From: Iodobacter sp025352645
GTDB lineage: Bacteria > Pseudomonadota > Gammaproteobacteria > Burkholderiales > Chitinibacteraceae
DNA length: 64,000 nucleotides
Direction: 5' to 3'
Assembly (NCBI RefSeq): GCF_033446605.1
Contig: NZ_JAWQUO010000022.1
Coordinates: forward strand, 1 to 64,000
Both the position numbers and the translations under genes were made by a program. Positions 44,168 to 52,202 of the stretch are shown here, one piece after another (position 1 is the first letter of the stretch; each line of letters opens with the position of its first letter). Under the pieces are notes generated by a model. It did no database searches, had not been told where the DNA came from, and was given only the letters and a program-made list of their open reading frames with translations.

Positions 44168-45307
44168 TTAAAAGAATTCGGGTTCCCCAGCGGCGGTGCT
44201 CGGCTGGGCTGACGAGCCACCGTGCAATGCAGCTTGCTCTTGGGTGGAGTAAGTACTGCGTAATCGGGCCAGCCAGTCTGTGACGGATAGCGGGGGGGGG
44301 GAATCTGCAGGGGCACTGAGTAGGGCGGCTAAGTAATCTTCTAAGTGGCTTAAGTCTTGCTCAACATGAGCCATCATCTGGCACACCCTATCTTGGAACT
44401 GTAGTGCGACTAAGGTTTGGTTCAGCTCTTGTTCAACTTTATTGCCCTGAGCTTGCAAGTTGCTATTGACCTGCGCCATTTTTTGCGTAGCAATGGTGAA
44501 GTCAGAAAGAGATGCGTCGAGTAAATGCAAGGCCTCTCCTATTTGCTGGGATTCACTGGCATTGATGCTGGCGGCTTTTGTACCTGCGTCCCGCAAGGCG
44601 TGATCGATGGCGGCTACTTTGATCGACATCTGCTTGCCGGTCTCCGCCGAAAGTGTCGAGAGTTTGCGAACTTCATCGGCCACTACGGCAAAGCCTCGGC
44701 CTGCTTCACCCGCCCGCGCGGCTTCAATGGCAGCATTGAGTGCAAGTAAATTGGTTTGATTGGCAATAGCCGCCACGCCTTTTGCCATGGAGTCTAGCTC
44801 GGTGGAGAAATTGGCAAGGCTGGTCACTTGATTAATCAGCTCTTCGCGGTGGGTGGATGTTTGAGCAAGGATATGAGCAAGACTGCTGGTGCGTTCACGC
44901 ACATGCTCAATCAATTGGCTCAGTTTGGGCTGGCTGCTGTGCTTATCATCAGATTCGCCACGTGACTCACGAATGGTGGCGCGCAAGTCGACTGCAATGT
45001 CTCTAAGGGTGAGGCCAAGTTGATTTCCTGCGTCTTCAGATTGCCGTCGGGCTAGTTCGATATTGCCCCGCCATATGGGTGCCACGGCGGTGAGTAGATG
45101 GGGAAGTGGCGCTGGTTCGGTACTGCGCCTATCTACGGCTGGCTCAATGGCGCGGTTTGGTTGGGCTTGGGCGAGGCGAGTAAGGAGTATGCCGATGGGC
45201 AGATAAAGGGCCGCTAGCCATGGCAAATTGAGTATTCCAGCAATCACAATGGCTAATGTTGCACTGAGCAGATTGCACCCGTTCCATAAATATCTGTGCA
45301 TTTTCAT
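44168..45307 (-). CDS. Sensor-less methyl-accepting chemotaxis protein-like signalling protein
   Basis: 379 residues. Two closely spaced N-terminal membrane helices (about 12-45) leave almost no periplasmic loop, so it probably senses the membrane or cytoplasm, or acts with partners. The signalling domain has the conserved tip NAAIEAARAGEAGRGFAVVADEVRKLS. Near the C-terminus, ALQFQDRVCQMMAHVEQDL is a motif seen in short MCPs of this type. A run of ten C codes for consecutive prolines at about residues 336-338; slippage there would change the last 40 or so residues. It lies 320 bp upstream of cheY on the same strand. Confidence 0.83.
   Translation of the reverse strand: MKMHRYLWNGCNLLSATLAIVIAGILNLPWLAALYLPIGILLTRLAQAQPNRAIEPAVDRRSTEPAPLPHLLTAVAPIWRGNIELARRQSEDAGNQLGLTLRDIAVDLRATIRESRGESDDKHSSQPKLSQLIEHVRERTSSLAHILAQTSTHREELINQVTSLANFSTELDSMAKGVAAIANQTNLLALNAAIEAARAGEAGRGFAVVADEVRKLSTLSAETGKQMSIKVAAIDHALRDAGTKAASINASESQQIGEALHLLDASLSDFTIATQKMAQVNSNLQAQGNKVEQELNQTLVALQFQDRVCQMMAHVEQDLSHLEDYLAALLSAPADSPPPLSVTDWLARLRSTYSTQEQAALHGGSSAQPSTAAGEPEFF
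44292..44301. repeat. G10/C10 homopolymer tract inside the MCP-like gene
   Basis: Ten consecutive G on the plus strand (ten C in the coding sense, reading SPPP). Tracts of this kind are slippage-prone and mediate phase variation in Neisseria and other bacteria. Confidence 0.8.
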
Positions 45308-45500
45308 TTGTGAATAGCCTTGATATTGATGTGTCTTAAAAACTCAATATAGGGCGGTGATTTAGATAAAACAAAAAAGAGCGCTTGCTTGCAGATTTAT
45401 ATAAGAGTGTTTACGGGGGGACTGAGGAAGGGGAGTGAGGCCGAGGGCGACTTATACGTAGTGAATAACAAGTTTTCATAAATTTTAAACGGGCTAAAAA

Positions 45501-45564
45501 CGTCACCCCCGAGTGCTTTTGCCGGGGAGCCAGTCGCGTCATTCCCACCTACGTGGGTGTGACG
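45501..45564. repeat. Composite palindromic intergenic repeat
   Basis: Contains an inner palindrome CGTCATTCCCAC / GTGGGTGTGACG with a CTAC loop (about 45537-45564) preceded by CCCC...CGGGG, the whole starting CGTCACCCCC. It resembles the GTCATTCCCGC-type repeats found between genes in many proteobacteria. It lies in the 366-bp gap between the HAD phosphatase and MCP genes; nothing else is seen there. Confidence 0.55.
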
Positions 45565-45673
45565 CTGCTGATGTGAGTAATACACGATAACTTATGACGT
45601 AGTACTTACACATTAAACTGCTTAGCTGGATCTGTGCTTAACAGCCTGCCGGTTTGACGCGGCAAGCTTTTGC

Positions 45674-46339
45674 TTAGCGAGCTTGTGTTAGCAAATCTCT
45701 TGCTTCGCTTAAGGAACTTAAGATGGGGATGTTGAGCGCTAAAGAGTGACGCGAAGGGGGGCGTAAGTCGGGGATCATAATGACTTTGCAGCCAGCCTGG
45801 TGGGCCGCTTGCACGCCAAAATCGGAGTCCTCTAATACGACGCACGATTCAGTAGGAAAATTAAATGCGGCGGCGGCTTTTTGGTAAATTTCAGGCGCGG
45901 GCTTAGGGTGGGTGACTTCATCCCCACAAATGGCAAAGTGAAAGCGCGACCAAAGGCCCGCTGCACGTAAATGATGCTCTGCAATGCTGCGCCGTGTGGA
46001 GGTGCAAACGGCTTTAGGAATATTGTTTTCTTCTAGCCAGCTTAAAATATCATTCAATCCTGGCCGGTGAGCAATCGGCTCTTGGGTGCGTTCCATATAC
46101 AGCTTATGGCAAGCCGCGCGTAATTCATCTATGGGCGCTGTGGAGCCAAGATGCTCAAGTAAATAAGCATCGGTTTTGCTGTAATGCATACCAATCATGC
46201 CAATGGCTAAGGCACGCGGCATATCCACGCTTAGCGCAGTGGCTGCTTCCATCCAGCATTCAATACCGATGCTTTCCGTGTCTAACATCAGCCCATCCAT
46301 ATCAAAAAGGGCGGCAAGTGGTTTAGAAGTTAAATACAT
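45674..46339 (-). CDS. HAD superfamily phosphatase (beta-phosphoglucomutase/GPH-like)
   Basis: 221 residues. HAD motif I is ALFDMDGLMLDTES (nucleophile Asp), motif II is the Thr/Ser of AVCTSTRR, motif III is the Lys of HPKPAPEIY, and motif IV is VLEDSDFGVQAA. The cap domain at residues about 20-85 places it in subfamily IA with YniC/YfnB-type sugar-phosphate phosphatases. The substrate cannot be told. ATG 46339 is preferred; a frame extension to 46405 lacks family similarity. Confidence 0.8.
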   Translation of the reverse strand: MYLTSKPLAALFDMDGLMLDTESIGIECWMEAATALSVDMPRALAIGMIGMHYSKTDAYLLEHLGSTAPIDELRAACHKLYMERTQEPIAHRPGLNDILSWLEENNIPKAVCTSTRRSIAEHHLRAAGLWSRFHFAICGDEVTHPKPAPEIYQKAAAAFNFPTESCVVLEDSDFGVQAAHQAGCKVIMIPDLRPPSRHSLALNIPILSSLSEARDLLTQAR

Positions 46340-46488
46340 GCGGTGGCCGATAGAAGAGCTGAAAACGCTTATTTTACGCCAGTTGCTAAGTCTTGACCGC
46401 TGCATTATTACGCTAGTCAGAACATGGATTAGCTAATCTTCAAGTATGATGTGCAGCTATTTTAATCGCGCTTGGTACGGGAGTATGA

Positions 46489-46869
46489 ATGCTGAAAGAG
46501 AATGGCTGCCCTTGTGAAAGCGGGCGCGTATACGCTGATTGCTGTGCGCCTTGGCATCAGGGCACAGCAGCCACTACACCTGAGCAATTAATGCGTTCGC
46601 GTTATAGTGCTTTTGTTTTGGGCTTACATGATTATTTATTGGCAACTTGGCACGCTACAACTCGGCCAGAAACCCTGGTAGATGAAGAGCCGGTGCGCTG
46701 GCTAGGTTTAAAAATTAAGCAAGCGCATGTTAATGGTGTAAATGGCGAGGTGGAATTTATTGCGCGTTACAAAATTGCGGGCAAGGCTTGGAAATTGCAT
46801 GAGCGCAGCCGCTTTGTTTATGAAGAGGGCCGTTGGTATTACCTAGATGGCGAGATGCTGAATACTTAA
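46489..46869 (+). CDS. ychJ: YchJ family SEC-C motif protein
   Basis: 126 residues. The N-terminal zinc-binding SEC-C motif CPCESGRVYADCC is followed by the YchJ/NTF2-like domain (PEQLMRSRYSAFVLGLHDYLL, FIARYKIAGKAWKLHERSRF). The function is not established. The ATG has GGGAG upstream. It stands alone. Confidence 0.9.
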   Translation: MLKENGCPCESGRVYADCCAPWHQGTAATTPEQLMRSRYSAFVLGLHDYLLATWHATTRPETLVDEEPVRWLGLKIKQAHVNGVNGEVEFIARYKIAGKAWKLHERSRFVYEEGRWYYLDGEMLNT

Positions 46870-46943
46870 TAGAGGCTAATTTAGGCAAACGCACTGCGTG
46901 ATCTACGGGGTTTGGATTGTGCTATTGCCATGCAAAAAACCAT

Positions 46944-47003
46944 GCGGGGCGGGTGCAACCTTTGATTGATGCTGAAAAAAACGCGGCTTGCACCCGCCCA
47001 ACG
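46944..47003. repeat. REP-like palindrome, degenerate copy 3
   Basis: GGGCGGGTGCAACC and TTGCACCCGCCC are the surviving arms; the inner arm has decayed compared with copies at 4207 and 33791. It lies in the 498-bp gap between ychJ and the TetR regulator. Confidence 0.65.
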
Positions 47004-47085
47004 AAAAACAAACCTCTTTGAAAAATAGTATTGAATCATGGCATTCATCTGCGTTGATGCTTAGGGGCGCAAGCAAGCAGCGCCT

Positions 47086-47159
47086 CTAGGGTCTGTTGAC
47101 GTTTCATTCACGGCTGCGTTGGCTGCAGTTTTGGGGCTGAACAAGGCAACAGACCCTAG
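47086..47159. repeat. 13-bp perfect inverted repeat enclosing 48 bp
   Basis: CTAGGGTCTGTTG at 47086-47098 and CAACAGACCCTAG at 47147-47159 are exact reverse complements. The ends look like terminal inverted repeats of a very small mobile element or a decayed one; there is no coding capacity inside. Confidence 0.6.
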
Positions 47160-47284
47160 CTATTTGTGGTTTTTCAAGTATTTGTAGATGGTATTTTTTA
47201 GACACTGCAGAGCAAAAAAAGCGCTGAAGTGTTGCATTGTGAGGCGGAAGATCTAGGGGTTTTCCGCTATTTTTACGTCTTGGC

Positions 47285-47332
47285 TTGACAATAAAGTCAA
47301 CTTCTTATAATTTCAAACGGTCGTTTGAAATT
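47285..47332 (+). promoter_or_regulatory. Promoter and PsrA-like operator of the TetR gene
   Basis: TTGACA (47285-47290), 15-bp spacer, TATAAT (47306-47311). A perfect 11-bp inverted repeat AATTTCAAACG-GT-CGTTTGAAATT covers 47309-47332, overlapping the -10 box and start point. It contains CAAAC-N4-GTTTG, which fits the published PsrA box (G/C)AAAC-N2-4-GTTT(G/C). Position implies autorepression. Confidence 0.78.
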
Positions 47333-47367
47333 GTTTTAAATCAACTACACCCAGCAGGAGTCGTAAC

Positions 47368-48015
47368 GTGGTCGAATCGGTCAAGGCGCAAGATACAGCA
47401 AACCGCATTTTAGATGCAGCCGAGCCTCTTTTTGTAGAACACGGCTTTGATGCCACTTCAATGCGCATGATTACGCAATCGGCCCGAGTCAATATTGCGG
47501 CAGTTAATTATTATTACCACTCTAAAGATGGTTTATTTCGCGCGGTATTTGAACGCCGCGCTGAGCCATTTGCCAGATTGCTATTAGGCAAGCTAGAGGA
47601 ATTAGAGCAAAGCGTCGCTCAGCCAACGGCAGATCAAGTCGCAGAAGCATTTGTAATGGCTTCTTTAGAAATGGGAAGAAATCCAGAATACGGTGGTTTA
47701 TTGTTTGTTCGCTTAGTGGCTCGTACATTTGTTGAGCCGCATCCAGAATTAAAAGCGACTATGCCACAGCGATATGGTGAATTAACGCGGCGGTATTTAG
47801 CGGCATTAGGGCGGGCTTTACCGCATCTGTCTGAATTAGAAGTGCAATGGCGTTTCCATTTTTTATCTAGTGCTATGTTTAATGCATTCGCTGGTAATAA
47901 TGTTTTACGTTTATTTACCGAAAGCTCACTCGTCAATGCCCGTGATCCTGCATTGGTGGTTCGAATGTTAATGCCATTTATCCGTGCTGGCCTCAATGCG
48001 CCAGCAGCCCAATAA
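47368..48015 (+). CDS. psrA: TetR-family fatty-acid regulator (PsrA type)
   Basis: 215 residues. The N-terminal helix-turn-helix is AEPLFVEHGFDATSMRMITQ with NIAAVNYYYHSKDGLF. The C-terminal domain (WRFHFLSSAMFNAF, VRMLMPFIRAGL) resembles that of Pseudomonas PsrA, which binds long-chain acyl-CoA and releases DNA. The start is GTG 47368, after CAGGAG. A strong operator overlaps its promoter, and fadE follows after 11 bp, so the regulator and fadE are probably one transcript repressed by this protein and induced by acyl-CoA. The PsrA assignment is by pattern and context. Confidence 0.82.
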   Translation: MVESVKAQDTANRILDAAEPLFVEHGFDATSMRMITQSARVNIAAVNYYYHSKDGLFRAVFERRAEPFARLLLGKLEELEQSVAQPTADQVAEAFVMASLEMGRNPEYGGLLFVRLVARTFVEPHPELKATMPQRYGELTRRYLAALGRALPHLSELEVQWRFHFLSSAMFNAFAGNNVLRLFTESSLVNARDPALVVRMLMPFIRAGLNAPAAQ

Positions 48016-48026
48016 AGGAAACTGTC

Positions 48027-50576
48027 ATGACTAACTTGTTGCTGCATGTATTTGTCATTCTAGGAGCATTTATGCTTCTGGCTTACTGGCGTGCTCCGCT
48101 CTGGCTCAGCTCTGTGCTGTTTTTAGGTGCAACTGCTGCTGGTGTACAAATCGGCGGTATGCCGATGTATTCTCTGATTGTTGTTGGCGTTGTTGTAGCG
48201 CTGATCAATATCAAACCGATACGCCGCGCATTGTTAACGGGCCCTATTTTTGGTGTCTTCCGCAAAATCACCCCTGCCATGTCGCAAACTGAGCAAGAAG
48301 CGGTGGATGCGGGCACGGTATGGTGGGATCGCGATTTATTCTCAGGCAAGCCTGATTTCGATCGCCTGCATGCTATTCCGCAAGCCACCTTAACGGCTGA
48401 AGAGCAAGCCTTCTTAGATGGCCCAACTGAGCAGCTGTGCGCGATGCTGGATGATTGGAAAATCTCCACCCAGCATAAAGATTTGCCGCCTGAAGCTTGG
48501 CAGTTTATTAAAGATAACGGTTTCTTGGGCATGATCATCAAGAAGCAATACGGTGGTAAAGAATTCAGCAATACGGCGCATGCCCGTGTTGTAACCAAGA
48601 TTGCAACGCGCTCTGGCTCGGCGGCTGTATCCGTGATGGTGCCAAACTCCCTCGGGCCAGGCGAATTGCTGCAGCATTATGGTACCGATGAGCAAAAGAA
48701 CTACTACCTGCCACGTTTAGCCAAGGGTATTGATATCCCTTGCTTTGCACTGACTAGCCCTGATGCCGGTTCAGATGCGGGTGGTATTCCTGACTTTGGT
48801 AAGGTTTGTCGTGGTAGCTACACCGATCCACGTACCGGTGCTTACCATGAAAATGTGTTGGGTATTCGCCTTTCTTGGGAAAAGCGTTATATCACACTGG
48901 GCCCAATCGCTACGGTGCTGGGTATGGCGTTCAAGCTGTATGACCCAGAGCATTTATTAAGCGAAAAAGAAGATATCGGTATTACCTGCGCGCTGATTCC
49001 TACTGAGCACGAAGGCGTACATATTGGCCGTCGCCATTACCCTGGCACAGCGGTATTCCAGAACGGCCCGAACTGGGGTAAAGACGTATTTATCCCTATG
49101 GATTGGGTGATTGGTGGCGCAGAGTACGTTGGCCAAGGCTGGCGCATGCTGGTTGAGTGCTTATCGGTAGGGCGTTGTATTTCTCTACCTGCCATGTCGG
49201 TAGCGTCAGGCATGGTGTCCTCTTACACCACCGGTGCTTACTCACGGATTCGTAATCAGTTTGGTTTATCGATTGGCCGCTTTGAAGGCGTGGACGAAGC
49301 GCTGGGCCGTATCGGTGGTATGACTTATCAGATGGATGCGGCACAACGCCTTGCGTTGGCTGGCCTTGATATGGGCGAAAAACCATCCGTGCTGTCAGGT
49401 ATTCTGAAGTATCACAACACCGAGCGCATGCGTAAGGTGATTAACGATGCAATGGATGTGCACGGTGGCAAAGCGGTATGTACCGGCCCACGTAATTACC
49501 TTGCAGGTGCTTATGGTGCAATTCCGGTGGCCATTACGGTTGAAGGCGCAAACATCTTAACCCGCAGCATGATTATCTTTGGTCAGGGTGCAATTCGTTG
49601 CCATCCGTTTGTACTAACTGAATTACGCGCGGCAATGAATAAAGATTTACCTGCTTTTGATACCGCAGTAATTGGCCATATCGGCTTTGCGGTATCCAAT
49701 GCAGTACGCGCTTTTGTGATGGGTTTGACGGGCGCAAAATTAGTTGGCTCACCAAAATCCGGTGCAATGGCGCAGCGTTATCGCAATGTAGTGCGTTTCT
49801 CTTCAGCTTTTGCATTCCTTGCTGATATGGGTATGGCCTCCCTTGGTGGTAGCTTGAAGTTCCGCGAAAAATTATCGGCGCGTTTGGGCGATATGTTGTC
49901 GGGTCTTTATATTGCGACTGCCGCATTGAAAAAATTCAATGATGATGGCGCACCCAAAGAAGACTTGCCACTGGTAGCTTGGGCGGTTGATTCGGCGCTA
50001 TATGATTGTCAGGTCGCGATGGATGGCTTTATGGCTAATCATCCAAGCCGTGCGCTGGCATTGCTGATGCGCGTGCTGGTGTTCCCATTGGGCTTGAGCT
50101 TAAAAGCAGCAACAGATAGTGATGGCACTAAGATTGCACGTCTGTTGATGGAGCCATCAGTAGCCCGTGATCGCCTGACGCAATACATGTATCGCTCAAA
50201 AGACGAAAACGATCCTGTTGGCGTGCTAGAGCATGCATTGAAAGCGGTGATCGAGACTGAAGCGTTGGAAGGTAAGCTGCGCAACGCGCATCGCAAAGGT
50301 ACTTTAAAGAGCATCACTTCAGGTGAGCGTTTGGCTGAGGCACTGAGCACAGGTTTGATTACAACGGCTGAATTTGCTGCTGTAGAGCGCGCTCGTCGCT
50401 TACGCCGTGAAGTGATTATGGTGGATGATTTTGATGCCACTTTGACATTCTCTGATGACAATGCCATTCATCGCGATATTTTAAACCAGCCTAAAGGCTT
50501 AGATATTGCGGCATCGCCTAAGGTGAATGCGGTGGAAAGTGTAAAAATAGCAACAGAAACTCGTCCAGTGTCATAA
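48027..50576 (+). CDS. fadE: Acyl-CoA dehydrogenase FadE
   Basis: First step of fatty-acid beta-oxidation, FAD-dependent, at the inner membrane. 849 residues, in the range of the large FadE family with a DUF1974 C-terminal part. Two N-terminal membrane segments (about 4-65), then the dehydrogenase domain: CFALTSPDAGSDAGGIPD, ITLGPIATVLGMAF, and VHGGKAVCTGPRNYL. The last 250 residues are the C-terminal extension. It is 11 bp behind the TetR regulator gene. Confidence 0.93.
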   Translation: MTNLLLHVFVILGAFMLLAYWRAPLWLSSVLFLGATAAGVQIGGMPMYSLIVVGVVVALINIKPIRRALLTGPIFGVFRKITPAMSQTEQEAVDAGTVWWDRDLFSGKPDFDRLHAIPQATLTAEEQAFLDGPTEQLCAMLDDWKISTQHKDLPPEAWQFIKDNGFLGMIIKKQYGGKEFSNTAHARVVTKIATRSGSAAVSVMVPNSLGPGELLQHYGTDEQKNYYLPRLAKGIDIPCFALTSPDAGSDAGGIPDFGKVCRGSYTDPRTGAYHENVLGIRLSWEKRYITLGPIATVLGMAFKLYDPEHLLSEKEDIGITCALIPTEHEGVHIGRRHYPGTAVFQNGPNWGKDVFIPMDWVIGGAEYVGQGWRMLVECLSVGRCISLPAMSVASGMVSSYTTGAYSRIRNQFGLSIGRFEGVDEALGRIGGMTYQMDAAQRLALAGLDMGEKPSVLSGILKYHNTERMRKVINDAMDVHGGKAVCTGPRNYLAGAYGAIPVAITVEGANILTRSMIIFGQGAIRCHPFVLTELRAAMNKDLPAFDTAVIGHIGFAVSNAVRAFVMGLTGAKLVGSPKSGAMAQRYRNVVRFSSAFAFLADMGMASLGGSLKFREKLSARLGDMLSGLYIATAALKKFNDDGAPKEDLPLVAWAVDSALYDCQVAMDGFMANHPSRALALLMRVLVFPLGLSLKAATDSDGTKIARLLMEPSVARDRLTQYMYRSKDENDPVGVLEHALKAVIETEALEGKLRNAHRKGTLKSITSGERLAEALSTGLITTAEFAAVERARRLRREVIMVDDFDATLTFSDDNAIHRDILNQPKGLDIAASPKVNAVESVKIATETRPVS

Positions 50577-50582
50577 AAAAAG

Positions 50583-50611
50583 AGGGATTTCATCGGCGTG
50601 ATGAAATCCCT
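50583..50611 (+). terminator. Hairpin after fadE
   Basis: Perfect 12-bp stem AGGGATTTCATC / GATGAAATCCCT with a five-base loop, seven bases after the stop. There is no T run on this strand, so termination here may be partial or need Rho. Confidence 0.55.
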
Positions 50612-50619
50612 AATGCGCT

Positions 50620-50635
50620 GAAACAGTTGTTTGAA
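50620..50635. promoter_or_regulatory. Second PsrA-like operator, upstream of fadL
   Basis: GAAACAGTTGTTTG is (G/C)AAAC-N4-GTTT(G/C), and 13 of 16 bases in 50620-50635 match the operator at the TetR promoter. It is about 170 bp upstream of fadL. Other promoter elements for fadL in 50640-50800 are not clear. Confidence 0.6.
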
Positions 50636-50807
50636 TAAAAATAAGCTTGCACCCACTTAGTGTCCTAAAATCGATAAAGCCCAAATGCGCGAGATGAGTA
50701 AGGGCAGCTTACCATCTGCGAAAGTGCCAAAGAGTACTTGGGGTTTGTTGCAATTTTATTGCTTAGGATAAAATCACAGGCCAATTGGCCGCCGTTGGAG
50801 ATAGACG

Positions 50808-52112
50808 ATGTCTGAGACTATTCGTATGGCAATTCGTACTTTAGGTGTGGCAAGCTTATTCATTGCAGGCAACGCCCTTGCTTCTGGTTATCACTTTGGT
50901 GTGCAAAGCGTCAGCTCGCAAGGCGTTGCCAATTCAAACGCTGCTGAGGCAGAAGACGCTACTGTCTTGTTTTACAACCCAGCAGGGATGACGCGTTTAC
51001 CAGGCACCAATATCTCTGGTGCTTTGGTCGTAGTTGATCCACATATCAGCTTTTCTAATCTGAATGCGACCAATAGCCGCAAAAAAACTGTTACTGGAAA
51101 TGATGGTGGCTCTCCAACCGCGCCAGTCTATGTTCCGCAAACCTATATGACACATCAGATTAATGATCAGTTGTTTGTTGGTTTGGCCATGTTTGTGCCA
51201 TTTGGTGATAAAACAAATTTTGATGAAAAATGGATCGGTCGTTATAACGGCACCGACCTTGAGCTAATGACGTTAGCGCTTAATCCTTCGATTGCCTACA
51301 AGGTTAACGAGCAGTTTTCTGTTGGTGCAGGTGTCACGGCCCAATACATGAAAGCACGCTTTAAGAAAATGATTGATTTAGGCAAGCTAACCGTAGGCGG
51401 AAATCCTAGTCCGGCTCTTGATGGATCGATGGATTACGAAGGCGATAACTGGGCTTATGGCTTTAATCTGGGTGTCACTTGGAAGGTAGATGATAGTTTG
51501 CGCTTTGGTGCGGCTTATCGATCTAGCCTAAGCCATAGCCTGCAAGGTGATACTAAGTTTACCGTGCCGTCTGTTTTCCCTCCTGGTATTGCGGTGGCTG
51601 GAAAATTGCTTAATTCAAATGGTACGGTTGATTTAGAAACACCAGATTCATTTGCGATTAACTTTTATAAAAAATTAAATAGCCAATTTGCATTAACCGG
51701 TGATTGGACACATACCTGGCACTCTAAATTTCAAGATTTAATTCTGAAAACGGACGCTGGCTTTAATGCAGATATTGAACAAAAGTGGCGCGATACGGAT
51801 CGCTTTTCTTTGGGTCTGAGTTATCAATATAACGATCCTTTGAAATTACGCTTTGGTTTGGCTTACGATCAATCGCCAGCAGATCAGGCGAAATATCGTA
51901 TTGCTAACTTGCCAGACAGCGATCGCTATTGGTTCTCAACAGGGTTTAACTACGCAATAGATAAAAATATGTCAGTCGATGTGGCTTATACCTATGTGAA
52001 GTTTAAAGACTCAAGCATGGCGAATATTGATAGCAGCAATGCCGTAACAACGAATGCAGATATTTCTGCCTATGCCAATGTATTTGGTGCGCAATTGAAC
52101 TACCGCTTCTGA
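50808..52112 (+). CDS. fadL: Outer-membrane long-chain fatty acid transporter FadL
   Basis: 434 residues, 14-stranded FadL-type barrel. Signal peptide to about residue 26 (LFIAGNALA). The mature N-terminus SGYHFGVQSVSSQGVANSNA forms the hatch, with the family motif ATVLFYNPAGMTRL. The C-terminus NVFGAQLNYRF ends in Phe, as needed for BAM recognition. Start ATG 50808 follows GGAGA; ATG 50826 is a possible internal start giving a shorter signal peptide. It provides substrate for the surrounding beta-oxidation genes. Confidence 0.92.
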   Translation: MSETIRMAIRTLGVASLFIAGNALASGYHFGVQSVSSQGVANSNAAEAEDATVLFYNPAGMTRLPGTNISGALVVVDPHISFSNLNATNSRKKTVTGNDGGSPTAPVYVPQTYMTHQINDQLFVGLAMFVPFGDKTNFDEKWIGRYNGTDLELMTLALNPSIAYKVNEQFSVGAGVTAQYMKARFKKMIDLGKLTVGGNPSPALDGSMDYEGDNWAYGFNLGVTWKVDDSLRFGAAYRSSLSHSLQGDTKFTVPSVFPPGIAVAGKLLNSNGTVDLETPDSFAINFYKKLNSQFALTGDWTHTWHSKFQDLILKTDAGFNADIEQKWRDTDRFSLGLSYQYNDPLKLRFGLAYDQSPADQAKYRIANLPDSDRYWFSTGFNYAIDKNMSVDVAYTYVKFKDSSMANIDSSNAVTTNADISAYANVFGAQLNYRF

Positions 52113-52123
52113 TTTTTGTTTAT

Positions 52124-52150
52124 CCCTCCCCTTAGCGGGGGAGGTTTCGT
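52124..52150 (+). terminator. Terminator-like hairpin after fadL
   Basis: CCTCCCC / GGGGAGG around a short loop, followed by TTTCGTTT. Confidence 0.6.
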
Positions 52151-52202
52151 TTGACTCTGGGCGGCTCTCGCCGCTCTTCCTTTCCTTTTAGCGAGGCTAA
52201 AC

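Noticed and set aside
48083..48960. Several open frames antisense to or overlapping fadE
   Set aside because: They lie within a clear, full-length FadE and reflect codon bias.
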